The notes under the pieces are model-generated. The model did no database searches. It had not been told where the DNA came from and saw nothing but the letters and a program-made list of their open reading frames with translations. From Pedobacter sp. SL55 (GTDB lineage: Bacteria; Bacteroidota; Bacteroidia; Sphingobacteriales; Sphingobacteriaceae), in contig NZ_CP113059.1 of assembly GCF_026625705.1 (NCBI RefSeq), positions 4,278,001 through 4,342,000 of the forward strand: a stretch of DNA of 64,000 nucleotides, in the 5' to 3' direction. The translations under genes and the position numbers were made by a program. Every line of letters begins with the position of its first letter. Within the stretch, counting starts at the first letter, position 1. Positions 32,829 through 43,800 of the stretch are shown here, in pieces.

Positions 32829-34475
32829 TTATTTGATTTTTTCTTTCTCTCGTGCCGTTTGTTCCTCATTATCTGGCAACAAGCCTTTTCTTTGTGCTGG
32901 CGTGAGCAACTCTGGCGATGCTTTGGGGTTAAAAGGATTAAAGAAGTACAAACCATCAGCAGTATAAAGTTCAAAATGTTTCTTTAATCTGCTATTGAAT
33001 TCAGTAAGATCCTTAGTTTCTACTTTTGTCCAAGCTGCTTCTGCTAATGCGGCAATACGAGGGAAAAGTTTGAAATCTAACTGCTGCTCGTCCACAATTA
33101 CTTCTGTCCAAATATTTGCCTGTATACCCCTAATTAACGACGAAGCATTGGGCAAATCTGTAATTTCTTTGGATGGAAAATTGTAAACATTTTGAACAGC
33201 TACAAAACTACCAGCCCATTTACGACCAACCACGTGTGCCGAGTCTTGCACAAAATCGAAATACAAGGGTAAACGTGGGCATAAAACCACGTTAAATCCT
33301 TTTGCGAAGGCTTGTTTGAGGATTTCTGGTTTATCGTGTCGCCACCAAAAAACGGTGGTTTTCTCAGCAGGCAAATTACCGCTTACAATTTCATCCCAAG
33401 CTAACACTTCGTTGTTTAAACTTTTGATACTATCTGCCATTCTTTTAACGAAGTAGGCTTCTACCGCAGGCAAATCTTTAAAATTCTTTTGCTTCATTAA
33501 ATCTTGTACCGCAGCATCGTTATTCCAATGTTGGTTACCAAAATGCACTTCATCTGCCCCAATATGGATCATTTGCGAAGGAAAAAGCGCATCTACTTCT
33601 TTTAAAATGTTAGTGAGATATTGGTAAGTACCTTCCTTACCCGGATTAAAAGTAAACTCGGGATATTTGGGCGAACCGCCGCCACTAAATTCGGGATAGG
33701 CTTTGTTTGCTGCCGTTGCGTGGCCAGGCATATCTATCTCTGGAATGACATCGATAAATCGCTCTGCAGCATAACTAACCATCTCCTTAATTTCTTCTTG
33801 CGTGTAATACTGTGGCTTTGCCAGCAGATCGGTAAAAGTACCCAACCCTCCTATTACAGTTAACTTCGGATATTTTTTAATTTCGATACGCCATCCGGGT
33901 TGGTCTGTTAAATGCCAATGAAACTTGTTGAGCTTGTAAAAAGCCATCCAATCTAGCATTTGCTTTACTTTTTCTTTTCCAAAAAAGTGCCTCGATTCGT
34001 CTAACATCAAACCTCGCCAAGCATATCTTGGTTGATCTTCTATATGCCAAGAAGGAATAAAAATTTGATTATTTTCTACTTTTTGCTGCCTTACGAGCTG
34101 AAGCAATGAGCTCACACCAGCAAATAAACCTTGCGCATGCGCCGCTTTAATTTCTATTTTATTGGCTGTTATGGATAACTGATAAGCTTCCAAAGCTTGT
34201 TTCGCATTGGGTTTTATTTGCAAATCAATGTAATTCGTACTGGCCTTATCCGCATTGCGCAGAGCTATACCTTTGTGTTTTAACAGCTCGGTTTGTAAGT
34301 AAGCTGCAATTTTTTGAGCTTCTTTATTGGCTGTGATTTGTGTTTGCTGATTAAGCGAAAAAACCTCTGATGATTGCTTGATGGCCTTCACTGGCTTTGG
34401 AATTAGTGCAATTTCTTGTGCACTAGCTCCAAAACCAACTAGTAGAAATATAACTGATATAATGATCTTTTTCAT
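32829..34475 (-). CDS. GH20 beta-N-acetylhexosaminidase
   Basis: A 548-aa exported enzyme: signal peptide (1-19, cleavage ASA-Q), GH20b-type domain to about 145, then the TIM barrel with RGLMLDESRHF, HWHLTDQPGWR and the catalytic pair Asp308-Glu309 in HIGADEVHFG (substrate-assisted mechanism). Removes terminal GlcNAc/GalNAc. Last gene of the minus-strand PUL operon headed by susC; 6 bp separate it from the GH3 gene. Confidence 0.95.
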   Translation of the reverse strand: MKKIIISVIFLLVGFGASAQEIALIPKPVKAIKQSSEVFSLNQQTQITANKEAQKIAAYLQTELLKHKGIALRNADKASTNYIDLQIKPNAKQALEAYQLSITANKIEIKAAHAQGLFAGVSSLLQLVRQQKVENNQIFIPSWHIEDQPRYAWRGLMLDESRHFFGKEKVKQMLDWMAFYKLNKFHWHLTDQPGWRIEIKKYPKLTVIGGLGTFTDLLAKPQYYTQEEIKEMVSYAAERFIDVIPEIDMPGHATAANKAYPEFSGGGSPKYPEFTFNPGKEGTYQYLTNILKEVDALFPSQMIHIGADEVHFGNQHWNNDAAVQDLMKQKNFKDLPAVEAYFVKRMADSIKSLNNEVLAWDEIVSGNLPAEKTTVFWWRHDKPEILKQAFAKGFNVVLCPRLPLYFDFVQDSAHVVGRKWAGSFVAVQNVYNFPSKEITDLPNASSLIRGIQANIWTEVIVDEQQLDFKLFPRIAALAEAAWTKVETKDLTEFNSRLKKHFELYTADGLYFFNPFNPKASPELLTPAQRKGLLPDNEEQTAREKEKIK

Positions 34476-34481
34476 CCCAAA

Positions 34482-36857
34482 CTATTGTACCGTAAAAACA
34501 GCTGTTTGCCTAATATCTTCAGATGAAGAGCCCACCATCACTTTAAAATCTCCAGGCTCTACCACTTGCTTCATCTCTCGGTTCCAAAGCATCAAATCAT
34601 CTGGCACCAAGGTAAAGCTCACTTTTTTGGTTTCTCCTGCTTTTAGCTTAACACGCTCAAAGCCTTTCAAAAGTTTTTCGTAAGTAGTTACCGAGCTCAA
34701 TACATCGCGAATGTACAACTGCACCACTTCGTCTCCATCTTTAGTTCCTGCGTTTTTGATATCTAGCGTTACTTCTACTTTTCCGTTTTGGTTAAGTTTG
34801 TTGTTAACTGAAAGGTTTTCGTAACTAAATGTAGTGTAACTTAAGCCGTGACCAAAGGGATACAACAAGCCTTTTACCCTAGCCGTTTCGCCTTCGTCCG
34901 TTTGTGCATTGGGTTTAGTTGGAAAATTTAACGGCAACTGCCCAACAGATTTAGGAAATGTCAACGTCAATTTGCCACCTGGATTATAATCTCCAAACAA
35001 CACATCGGCCACTGCCAAACCACCTTTTACACCCGGGTAACCTGCGTAAATAATTGCTGGTGCATGCAAATCAACATAATTGATAGACATAGGCTGAGAA
35101 CCAATTAACACCACCACATAAGGCTTACCAGTTTGGTGGATAGCTTTTACCAAGGCCAACTGATGTCCTGGTAAATCTAAAGAAGTACGACTTTTATTTT
35201 CTCCTGCAGTTTTGGTATTGCCTCCAATAGCCAATACTACCACATCAGAGTTTTTAGCTGTTGCTACTGCTTCATTAATTAAAGCTAGCTCTTCTGCATT
35301 TGGCTCCTCAGGTAAAATTTCGCTGTTTGGCCAGTTTTTGTCTATCAGTTCGCTGCCTTTGGCATAAGTCACGTTCTGAGCACCAATTTTTTGTTTAATA
35401 CCTTCCAATATATTCACGCTTGACGACATTAGCGGACCATAATGCGCATGTGCATAATCGGCGTCGGCAGCATTTGGTCCAATAACGGCAACTTTTAATC
35501 CGGTTTTAGCTAAAGGCAATGCATTTTTAGTGTTTTTTAGTAAAACGATACTTTCTAACGATGCTTGTAAAGCTACCTGCTGGTTCGCTGCGCTGTTGAC
35601 TAACTTCTTACTTGCATCGGCATCTTTTACATAAGGGCTATCGAACAAACCTAACCTAAACTTTACACTCAATACATCCGCTACGCGACTATTAATGGTT
35701 TCGATTGGAATTCTTTTTTCGTTCACTAATTCTCTCAAGAAAATGATGATACTATCTGGTCTTCTAAAAGTTGTACGCACGTTAAGCCCAGCAGTAAAAG
35801 CTTGGTAAACCGCCTCTTTTAAGTTTGCTGCAACTTGATGCTTATTGTAAAGATATTCCAAAGCATCGCTATCGCTTACCACGTATCCAGTAAAGCCCAT
35901 TTCGGTACGCAAACGATCGGTTAGCCAATAACTACTTCCCGTAACCGGAATACCATTATAATCGTTATAAGAACTCATGATGCCCATGATGTTTGCCTCT
36001 TTGATTACCTTCTTAAATGGATAAAGCAGCACATCTTCTACCTCACGTGGCGAAACCTGCGGATCGGTACGGGCTAAACCTTCTCTGGCACCTTTGTTGG
36101 CACTGTAAACCGCAAAGTGTTTGGGTGTAGAAGCTGCCCCCATTTCTTGAATACCTTTGGCCATTTCTACGCCCAAGCGAGCAGTTAAGTAGGGATCTTC
36201 GCCATATACTTCTTCTAACCTACCCCAACGTTGGTCTCTTGCCACATCTAAAATGGGTGCATACACGTTGGTGTAACCTAATGCCCTGGCTTCCTTTCCT
36301 GTAATTTGTCCCATGGCACGTACCAAAGAGCGGTTCCAAGTCATGCCCATGTTTAATTGCGTAGGAAAACCTGTAGCCTGATAGGCTTCAATGCCTCTAA
36401 TGCCTTCGTTAGAAAAATCTACTGGAATGCCTAAACGGGTTTGCTCTATGAAAAAACGTTGCGTTTCGTTCATTGCCCAAACGTGACGTTTCACATCGGT
36501 TACCAGATCTAATTTAGTTTCAACCAAGTTCCAATTGATAAAACCATTCAAATGTTCGTCTATATTAGCGATGCCATCTTTCCAAATTTCATTTTTCCAT
36601 GAGGATGTAGGTAGCGAATCTTTCAAAATTCGCTTGTATCCATATAAAGTTGCCATTTGAGCGGTCTTCTCATTCAGGTTCATTTGCGAAATGAGATCGG
36701 CAACACGTTCTTTTGTGGGGCGTGATGGATCTTCATAAACATCTTTCTTGCCGTTTTTATTCAGATCGATCCAATCTTTTTTATAAATTTTGCTGTTTTG
36801 TGCTAAACAAGATGCACCGATAAATACGGCAGCGAGGGATAAGGCTATTTTCTTCAT
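34482..36857 (-). CDS. GH3 glycoside hydrolase
   Basis: A 791-aa exported three-domain GH3: signal peptide to residue 20; an EF-hand-like calcium segment DLNKNGKKDVYED (31-43); (beta/alpha)8 domain with KHF and nucleophile Asp329 in YVVSDSD; alpha/beta sandwich with IGGNTKTAGENKSR; and a C-terminal fibronectin III-like domain. Beta-glucosidase/xylosidase-type fold; in a glycosaminoglycan locus its true substrate may differ. Confidence 0.93.
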   Translation of the reverse strand: MKKIALSLAAVFIGASCLAQNSKIYKKDWIDLNKNGKKDVYEDPSRPTKERVADLISQMNLNEKTAQMATLYGYKRILKDSLPTSSWKNEIWKDGIANIDEHLNGFINWNLVETKLDLVTDVKRHVWAMNETQRFFIEQTRLGIPVDFSNEGIRGIEAYQATGFPTQLNMGMTWNRSLVRAMGQITGKEARALGYTNVYAPILDVARDQRWGRLEEVYGEDPYLTARLGVEMAKGIQEMGAASTPKHFAVYSANKGAREGLARTDPQVSPREVEDVLLYPFKKVIKEANIMGIMSSYNDYNGIPVTGSSYWLTDRLRTEMGFTGYVVSDSDALEYLYNKHQVAANLKEAVYQAFTAGLNVRTTFRRPDSIIIFLRELVNEKRIPIETINSRVADVLSVKFRLGLFDSPYVKDADASKKLVNSAANQQVALQASLESIVLLKNTKNALPLAKTGLKVAVIGPNAADADYAHAHYGPLMSSSVNILEGIKQKIGAQNVTYAKGSELIDKNWPNSEILPEEPNAEELALINEAVATAKNSDVVVLAIGGNTKTAGENKSRTSLDLPGHQLALVKAIHQTGKPYVVVLIGSQPMSINYVDLHAPAIIYAGYPGVKGGLAVADVLFGDYNPGGKLTLTFPKSVGQLPLNFPTKPNAQTDEGETARVKGLLYPFGHGLSYTTFSYENLSVNNKLNQNGKVEVTLDIKNAGTKDGDEVVQLYIRDVLSSVTTYEKLLKGFERVKLKAGETKKVSFTLVPDDLMLWNREMKQVVEPGDFKVMVGSSSEDIRQTAVFTVQ

Positions 36858-36872
36858 AAAAAATTTATTGGA

Positions 36873-38138
36873 CTAATTTACTGCTTTCTGATATCTTAAC
36901 AAGGCTTCTAAAAAATAATAATCGGCATAAACCAGAGGCGTACTTACCTCAAAATTATGTGGAAAGCTGCCTACGGAGTTTTTCAAGATAAAACCTGCGT
37001 TGGTACCAGGTTTGGCCAAATACTTATCGCTAGAAAGCGATTGTAACATAATTTCTGCGTTTTTGAAGTAAAACTGTTTTTGCTTGCCTGTTACATAAGC
37101 ACTTAACTCTAACAAACCAGAAGCCACTAAAGCACCTGCCGAAGCATCACGAGGGATTTCCTTCAGGTTTATTCTACCTGCTGTTTCCCAATCGGGCTGA
37201 TAACCTTTTTGGCCTACGTTAAAATCCCAATAGGGAATTTTATCTTTAGGTAAATTGGCATGGTTAAGGTAAAAATCGGCTGCCTTTTTAGCTGTTTGTA
37301 AAAAACGTTTGTCGCCAGTTTCTCTATACATCATGGTAAAACCATATATAGCCCAGCCTTGTCCCCTAGCCCAAGTAGAATTATCCGAATAGCCTTGATT
37401 AGTTTGTTGGTGCAGCACTTTGCCTGTTTCAGGATCGTAATCTACCACATGGTAAGTGCTAAAATCTTTCCTGAAATGGTTTTTCATGGTATTTTCTGCA
37501 TGACTAATGGCTACATTTTTATATATAGGATCTCCCGTAATTTTAGAAACATAGCAAAGCATTTCCAAATTCATCATGTTATCAATAATCACAGGATATT
37601 GCCATACCGTTTTCCCATCCCAAGAGGCTTTGGTGTTCCAAGATTTGATTAATCCAACCTTTGGATCAAAACGTGTTAAGGCCGTTTTTGCCGAATGGAT
37701 GAGGATATCTTGGTAAGCTTTAATTTTTGCTGGGTCTTTCTCTAACCTTACGGCATTGCCATAAGAACAGTACATTACAAAACCAATATCGTGATGCTGG
37801 TCAAGATCTTTCCCTTTTTCTAAGGCCTCTGTCCATTTGGTTGCAGTAGCTTTCCAAGTTGGATTTTTAGTGTATTCGTAAATATACCACATTACCCCTG
37901 GAAAAAAGCCTCCCGTCCAATCGAATACGCCTACGCCTTTAACTTCGCCATTTTCGTCTGTACTTCTAGGGAAACTAGTTAAATCATGCTGTGTTTCTAG
38001 CATCATTTTATACTGTTTGTCTGCCACTTCAAAATCTTTTTTAATCATTTGCGCATTTGCGGTGGCAGTGGTTAAAAATAAGGCAGCTAAGGCAGCGAAC
38101 TTTGTATTTTTAAAGCCCGAACTTATTTGTTTAATCAT
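36873..38138 (-). CDS. GH88 unsaturated glucuronyl hydrolase
   Basis: A 421-aa exported (alpha/alpha)6-barrel enzyme; signal peptide to ~30. Asp117 in QHHDIGF and Asp186 in IDNMMN correspond to the two essential Asp of known UGL enzymes. It hydrates and cleaves delta-4,5-unsaturated uronate from disaccharides made by lyases, here logically those of the PL8 enzyme. Sequence context: WARGQGWAIYGF and RDASAGALVASGLLEL are typical. 15 bp upstream of GH3. Confidence 0.93.
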   Translation of the reverse strand: MIKQISSGFKNTKFAALAALFLTTATANAQMIKKDFEVADKQYKMMLETQHDLTSFPRSTDENGEVKGVGVFDWTGGFFPGVMWYIYEYTKNPTWKATATKWTEALEKGKDLDQHHDIGFVMYCSYGNAVRLEKDPAKIKAYQDILIHSAKTALTRFDPKVGLIKSWNTKASWDGKTVWQYPVIIDNMMNLEMLCYVSKITGDPIYKNVAISHAENTMKNHFRKDFSTYHVVDYDPETGKVLHQQTNQGYSDNSTWARGQGWAIYGFTMMYRETGDKRFLQTAKKAADFYLNHANLPKDKIPYWDFNVGQKGYQPDWETAGRINLKEIPRDASAGALVASGLLELSAYVTGKQKQFYFKNAEIMLQSLSSDKYLAKPGTNAGFILKNSVGSFPHNFEVSTPLVYADYYFLEALLRYQKAVN

Positions 38139-38239
38139 TTTTTGAGATAAAAGGGTCTCCTTTTGGTAGTTACTCGAACTTCCAAATCTTAACCTGGGTA
38201 ATAAATTTGATGAGGATTAATTGTTAATCCACTAATTAA

Positions 38240-39181
38240 TTAGGGCACAATGGTTACTTGTACTTCTTTAATGGTTTTGCTTTCGCCATAAACGTTTACA
38301 TTCGAAGCCACAAAGGTTACCGTATAGGTACCTGCCGCTGTATAGGTATTTTGGTAACTATCCATTCGGGTACTCATATTTTTTAGTGCTATTCCTTTAT
38401 CTGGTTGTACTTTAGTTAAAGATAATCCACCAGAAATGGCCCACACCTGATTGCTACCTACCGTACCAGCACCGCCTTGGTATTTCAAGATGTTGTCTGT
38501 CCCAAAAGTCCAACTAACGGGCGATGTGGCTAATACCTTTACCGAAGTAAAACCGGCAGTTGTAATGTTCGCAACGGGAAGTACCTGACCATCTGTGGTA
38601 GTGGTTTTGATATCGAATTTATTTACCCACCAACGTGGTTGCGTTGTACCAGTTGTACCTGTGTATTTGAAGGCGAAATAAATCGGCTTTGCCTTATCTA
38701 AAGTAAAGCCCAAACTAGCTAATGTAGTTAAATTTACTACGCCAGAAGATACATAAGCCAAATCTGTAGATTGGATACCCGACAAGGTAAAGGCCGAGGT
38801 AATATCTGTCCAGTCTGCTGGATTTACACCTGCTGTAGTGTAGGTACCTGCGAAAGTTTGCGAGGCCATTATCCTTAACGACTGTGGCTGTTGCGCATCA
38901 GAACCGTAGCGTCTGTTGGTAGCAAACTCTAAGGTAATGTTATCGCTTTGGGCTTGTGTCCTATCCTTGTACACGTATTTTTGTCCTTCGGCACCAGAGT
39001 AAAACAATATTTGATCTGGGTTACCAGTAATTAAAAAATTAACTGGTTCTCCAACTTTATAACTCGATTTCTCTGGCTTTACATCAAAATCAAGTACAAT
39101 AACTTCTTTTTTATTACAACCGAATAAGCTAACCAGCAACATCGGGAGTAGATATAGTTTCTTCATCATGTTATTCATCAT
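38240..39181 (-). CDS. DUF5017 surface lipoprotein, probable glycan-binding protein of the PUL
   Basis: A 313-aa lipoprotein (lipobox SLFGC, Cys22) with a PKD-like N-terminal module (SYKVGEPVNFLITGNPDQILFYSG) and a beta-rich domain; matches the DUF5017 family found after susD genes. It takes the SusE/SusF position and likely binds the polysaccharide at the cell surface. Its ATG directly abuts the susD stop codon. Confidence 0.8.
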   Translation of the reverse strand: MMNNMMKKLYLLPMLLVSLFGCNKKEVIVLDFDVKPEKSSYKVGEPVNFLITGNPDQILFYSGAEGQKYVYKDRTQAQSDNITLEFATNRRYGSDAQQPQSLRIMASQTFAGTYTTAGVNPADWTDITSAFTLSGIQSTDLAYVSSGVVNLTTLASLGFTLDKAKPIYFAFKYTGTTGTTQPRWWVNKFDIKTTTTDGQVLPVANITTAGFTSVKVLATSPVSWTFGTDNILKYQGGAGTVGSNQVWAISGGLSLTKVQPDKGIALKNMSTRMDSYQNTYTAAGTYTVTFVASNVNVYGESKTIKEVQVTIVP

Positions 39182-40813
39182 TTACCAACCTGTATTTTGA
39201 GACATTGCTTTATTTAACGAGAGTTCTAGCACCGGAATAGGCAATAAATTGTTTCTACTGCTCACATTCTTGGCTGCCATTGCCGCAAAGGTCCAAGCGG
39301 CGGGTGCATCTGCCTGTATGGATGTGCCCAATTGGTTCATTTCTGATACGAACATATCCCATCTTACCAAATCAAATTTGCGTAAACTTTCAAAAGACAG
39401 CTCCAAGAAACGTTCTTTGCGGATGGCTGTTTTCATATCCTCATAAGAAAAAATGGTTGCGGTTAAATCTGATGCGTTGGCTCTATCTCTTACTTCTTTT
39501 AGGGCCTGCTTTGCCAAAGAGCTTGCACCATTTACTTCGTTTTCGGCTTCGGCAAACATCAACAATACATCCGCGTAGCGTAACAACGGAAAGTTTTGTG
39601 GGGTGTAGTTCTTATTTTTGGGCTTCAATTTTTCGTAAGCTCTGCGAAACTTACCTACGTTTCTGTTGTAGATCTGCGCCGATGTCCAATTCACAGAGTC
39701 GGTTACTGTAATTAGCGTGTTTACAGTAGAATAAGTGTACTGATAAGGAGCTATGGCCCAATTTTTTCTCACATCCTGATTTTCGTAGCTATCGAATAGT
39801 TTCTTGGTAGCATTAACCAAACCGTAGCTGTAGCCATGCACCTCATCGTTACATTGTAACCCAAAGGTGTTGCCTACACGACCAGATTCGAAATCGCCAC
39901 CTCTGTTACCGTATAATTCTACCTCCCAAATGGTTTCGCCAACATCATATTTATCGCCAGCGTAATTGGTGAAAATTTGCTGATAGCTTGGCAATAAACG
40001 GTGCTCTTTTGGACCTGCATCGGGATAAACTATTTTTCTTGCCCATTTTAGAGCTTCGGCATATTTAGTTTGATCTCTAAGTGGCGCACCTGCCATTTTT
40101 AGATAAACTCTGGCTAAAATACCACGCACCGTAGATTTAGACACTCTGCCGCCGAAGCCAATGGCTGTAGCGGTTTTTACCAATGCTTCGGCCTCTTCCA
40201 TTTCTTTGGTAATGAAATCATAGATCTCTTTTTGAGGAGTTGCCTGTATGTTTACATCATTTACCGAAACTGTAGGCGTAAGTTTAAGTGGCACGTTACC
40301 CCAATGATCCACCAATAAAAAATAATAATAGGCTCTTAAAAATTTCACTTCGCCCTTAGCCGCATCTTTAGCCGCTTGCCCCATGTTTACCCCATCAATG
40401 CGGCTCAAAAACACATTTGCACGCTCTATACCTTCGTATAAAAACCTCCAAAAATTGGCTACCGCAGGATCTGAGGCATCAAAGTTATAAACGGCCGGAC
40501 CAAAGGTGTAAGCACTTCTAGAGTAAAAGCCATCATCTGCTACCGATAGCAACAATTGGTAATTACCTCCATATATTTCTTCTTTCGCCAATACATCGTA
40601 AACTCCGGCCAGACCTGCATTTACATCTGTTTCGTTATTGTAGTAGTTTTCTTTTACAATAAAAGTTGGTTCTTTATCTAAAAATTTCTTACACCCGCTA
40701 ATTGCGAAAAACATCACTATCGCAAGCGTGAACAGTAATTTTTCTTTCCAACCTTTTTGATCAATTTTATTCATTTGAGATCTTGACTGATGAATATTTT
40801 TATAATTTTTCAT
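39182..40813 (-). CDS. SusD/RagB family outer-membrane lipoprotein
   Basis: Up to 543 aa. A second ATG at 40774 gives a shorter, more typical lipoprotein signal (lipobox AISGC) and may be the real start. KKFLDKEPTFIVKENYYNNETDVNAGLAGVYDVL is the standard SusD N-terminus, and YPLLRYADVLLMFAEAENEVNG-type helix (NFPLLRYADVLLMFAEAENE) is near the C-terminus. It caps SusC and binds the incoming oligosaccharide. 10 bp after susC. Confidence 0.95.
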   Translation of the reverse strand: MKNYKNIHQSRSQMNKIDQKGWKEKLLFTLAIVMFFAISGCKKFLDKEPTFIVKENYYNNETDVNAGLAGVYDVLAKEEIYGGNYQLLLSVADDGFYSRSAYTFGPAVYNFDASDPAVANFWRFLYEGIERANVFLSRIDGVNMGQAAKDAAKGEVKFLRAYYYFLLVDHWGNVPLKLTPTVSVNDVNIQATPQKEIYDFITKEMEEAEALVKTATAIGFGGRVSKSTVRGILARVYLKMAGAPLRDQTKYAEALKWARKIVYPDAGPKEHRLLPSYQQIFTNYAGDKYDVGETIWEVELYGNRGGDFESGRVGNTFGLQCNDEVHGYSYGLVNATKKLFDSYENQDVRKNWAIAPYQYTYSTVNTLITVTDSVNWTSAQIYNRNVGKFRRAYEKLKPKNKNYTPQNFPLLRYADVLLMFAEAENEVNGASSLAKQALKEVRDRANASDLTATIFSYEDMKTAIRKERFLELSFESLRKFDLVRWDMFVSEMNQLGTSIQADAPAAWTFAAMAAKNVSSRNNLLPIPVLELSLNKAMSQNTGW

Positions 40814-40823
40814 GATTGCCTGC

Positions 40824-43800
40824 TTATAAGGTTACATTTAAACCAAACACAAATGTTTTAGGACGAGGATAAGATGAATAATCAAATCCTGGTGTGAGAG
40901 GCGTGTAATATACCGCCACTTCTGGATCGTAGCCAGAATAGTTGGTAAGTGTAAATAAGTTTTGTGCCGATACATAAAACCTTGCCGATTTTAACTTGAT
41001 GCGTTTTACCAATTCCGAAGGCAATCTGTAGCCTAAATCAACCGTTTTAAGCCTCAGGTAAGAACCATCTTCTACAATGCGGCTTGAGTATGCATTAGGC
41101 CCTTGCCCATTTACCCTAAACATGGTGGTGTTGGTATTTTCAGGTGTCCATCTATCAGAAAAAGTAGCGTATTGGTTCAGGTAAGGCTTGTTTCCTGCTT
41201 CGAACAATAATCGGTTGGCGTTCATTACATCGTTACCGTACGACCACTGTAGAAACACATTCAAATCGAAGTTTTTGTACCTGAAATTATTGCTAAACCC
41301 ACCTTGATGTATTGGATAAGCCCTTCCAATTACGGTACGGTCTAGGTCATCTACCACGCCATCGCCATTTAAGTCTTTGTATTTGATATCTCCAGGCTGA
41401 ATTAATGACCGCGTATTACCATTGGTAGCCACATTTGATTTGAGCTGATAAGCACCGCTTGGCAATTGATCAAAATCTGAATAAGGATAAACGCCTTCCC
41501 AAATAAAGCCATACATTTGGCCTAAAGGCTGCCCCACTTTGGCGATATAACCTGGCAGTTCGCGGTAGTTTTGATCCCAACCTACCGTACTAATTAAACT
41601 TTCTTGGTTTTCTGTAAGCTCCAACACTTTATTTTTATTAAAGGCGATATTAAAAGAGCTTGTCCAATTAAAGTTGTTTGTTTTGACATTCTCTGTTGTA
41701 AAACTTAGCTCAAAACCTTCGTTAGAAGTTTTCCCAATGTTTTTAAATGCGGCCGAATAACCTGTAGAATAAGGAAGTTGTGCGTTTAACAGCAAGTTAG
41801 AGGTTATTTTCTTGTAGTAATCTGCCGTGATGGTAAGGCGTTGCTTAAAAAAACCTAAATCTAAACCAATGTTACTTTGGCCGGTGGTTTCCCATTTTAA
41901 ATCTGGATTAGCCAACGAACTTAAGAACACGCCTTGTGCTAAACTGTTGTTGAAAGAATAATATCCGTTAAAATTACCATTGGTATTATCGAAATTCATT
42001 TGCGCATAAGTGGCATAATCGGTTACGCGGTTATTGCCCGTTACGCCATAGCCTACTCTTAATTTTGCATCAGAAATGAACTTGTATTTTTTAATAAAAT
42101 CTTCATTAATAATTCTCCAAGACAAGGCTGTAGAAGGGAAATATCCCCATCTGTTACCATCTCTAAATTTAGAAGAACCATCTGCTCTAAATGATGCTGT
42201 GATGTAATATTTATACTTGTAATTGTAGTTGATACGACCCAAGTAAGACATCAACGACCATTCGCTGTTAATTGACGTTACTGGTTGCGAAATACCTTGA
42301 CTTAAACCTGCTAAGCCTAAAACTTCGTTGGGTAATTGGGTTGCTCTCAAGCCGTATCTTTTGTAATTGTTTTCCTGAAAAATCAATCCGCCAACGGCGT
42401 TTAAATTGTGTTGACCAATTCTTTTGTTGTAGGTTAATAAATTTTCGTTTTGCCAAGTATTGCTATTGGTGTACAGCAAACCACCGTTTACTTTCTCGGT
42501 ACTGCCAAAATAACCGTACCTGGTTTGTGAGTTGTTAAAAGTCTCTTGTCGGTAAGCGACATTGTTAATACCACCCGTAACTTTAAATTTTAAGCTTTTG
42601 GTAAAGGCATATTCTGCAAAGCCATTAGCTACCAAACGGTTTTCGAAGGTTTGTCGAAGTTCGTTTTTTGCAGAAAGAATTGGGTTGACACGGAAATCGT
42701 TTCTACCATCGTCTGCGCTCAAATCTGGATCGGTCAGTAAATCTTCTAATTCTAAACCGCTGAAAGAAATTGGTCTATAACCCCAAACGCTGTACATCAG
42801 ATAATTCATTGCCGAGTAATTTTGGTCGGGTGTTGCTGGATTAGCACCATAGGTTTTAGCACCCGTGTACATTACCGAAGAGCCCACTTTAAATTTATCT
42901 GTAAAGGTTTGGTCTAACGTAAATTTGAATTGCTTGCGGTTAAAACCAGAGTTTATCAAAATCCCTTCTTGATCGAAAATATTGCCAGAAGCTGAATATT
43001 TGGTGTTTTTAGTACCGCCCATTACAGAAATATTGTGGCTTTGCATTGGTGCAGATTGAAAGAGCCTGTCCTGCCAATCTATTTCTTCTACGTTACGATA
43101 ATAATCTAGCGTTCTGCCATCTCTTAAATAATTGGTTAAAATACCTATCGGATCTCTTTCGGCTTGTAATTTCACATACTCGTACGAGTCCATCAATTCT
43201 ATTTTGTTGATGATTTTTTGCACGCCTGCATAAGCGTTGTAACTGATGGTTGGCGCTCCCTCTTTACCACGTTTGGTGGTAATCATAATTACGCCATTGG
43301 CACCTCTGGCACCGTAAATAGCTGTAGAAGAAGCGTCTTTTAAAACTTCGATAGATTCTATTTCCGCAGGATTTAAAATACTGGCGTTTGCCTCTTCCAT
43401 CGGGAAACCATCTATTACATATAACGGAGAGTTATCTTGAGTTAAAGAGTTAGCACCACGTACAATGATATTAACGCCTGCTCCAGGCTTGCCACTTTCT
43501 GACGATACCTGCACGCCTGCTACCCTACCTGCCAATGCCTCTATGGCAGAACCTACGGGAGCTTTCTGTAAATCTTCTATTTTTACCGAACCTACTGCAC
43601 CCGTTAAATCTTTACGCTGCACCTCGCCATAACCAACCACTACCACTTGGTTTAGCGATACATTATCTGTTTTTAACTTTACCTCTACAGTAGATTTTCC
43701 TTTTACCGTAATTTCTTGTGCTACGTAACTAATGAATTTGAACACCAACGTTTCATCATTATCGGCTAGTTTAATGGAGAACTTTCCGTTCAAATCAGTA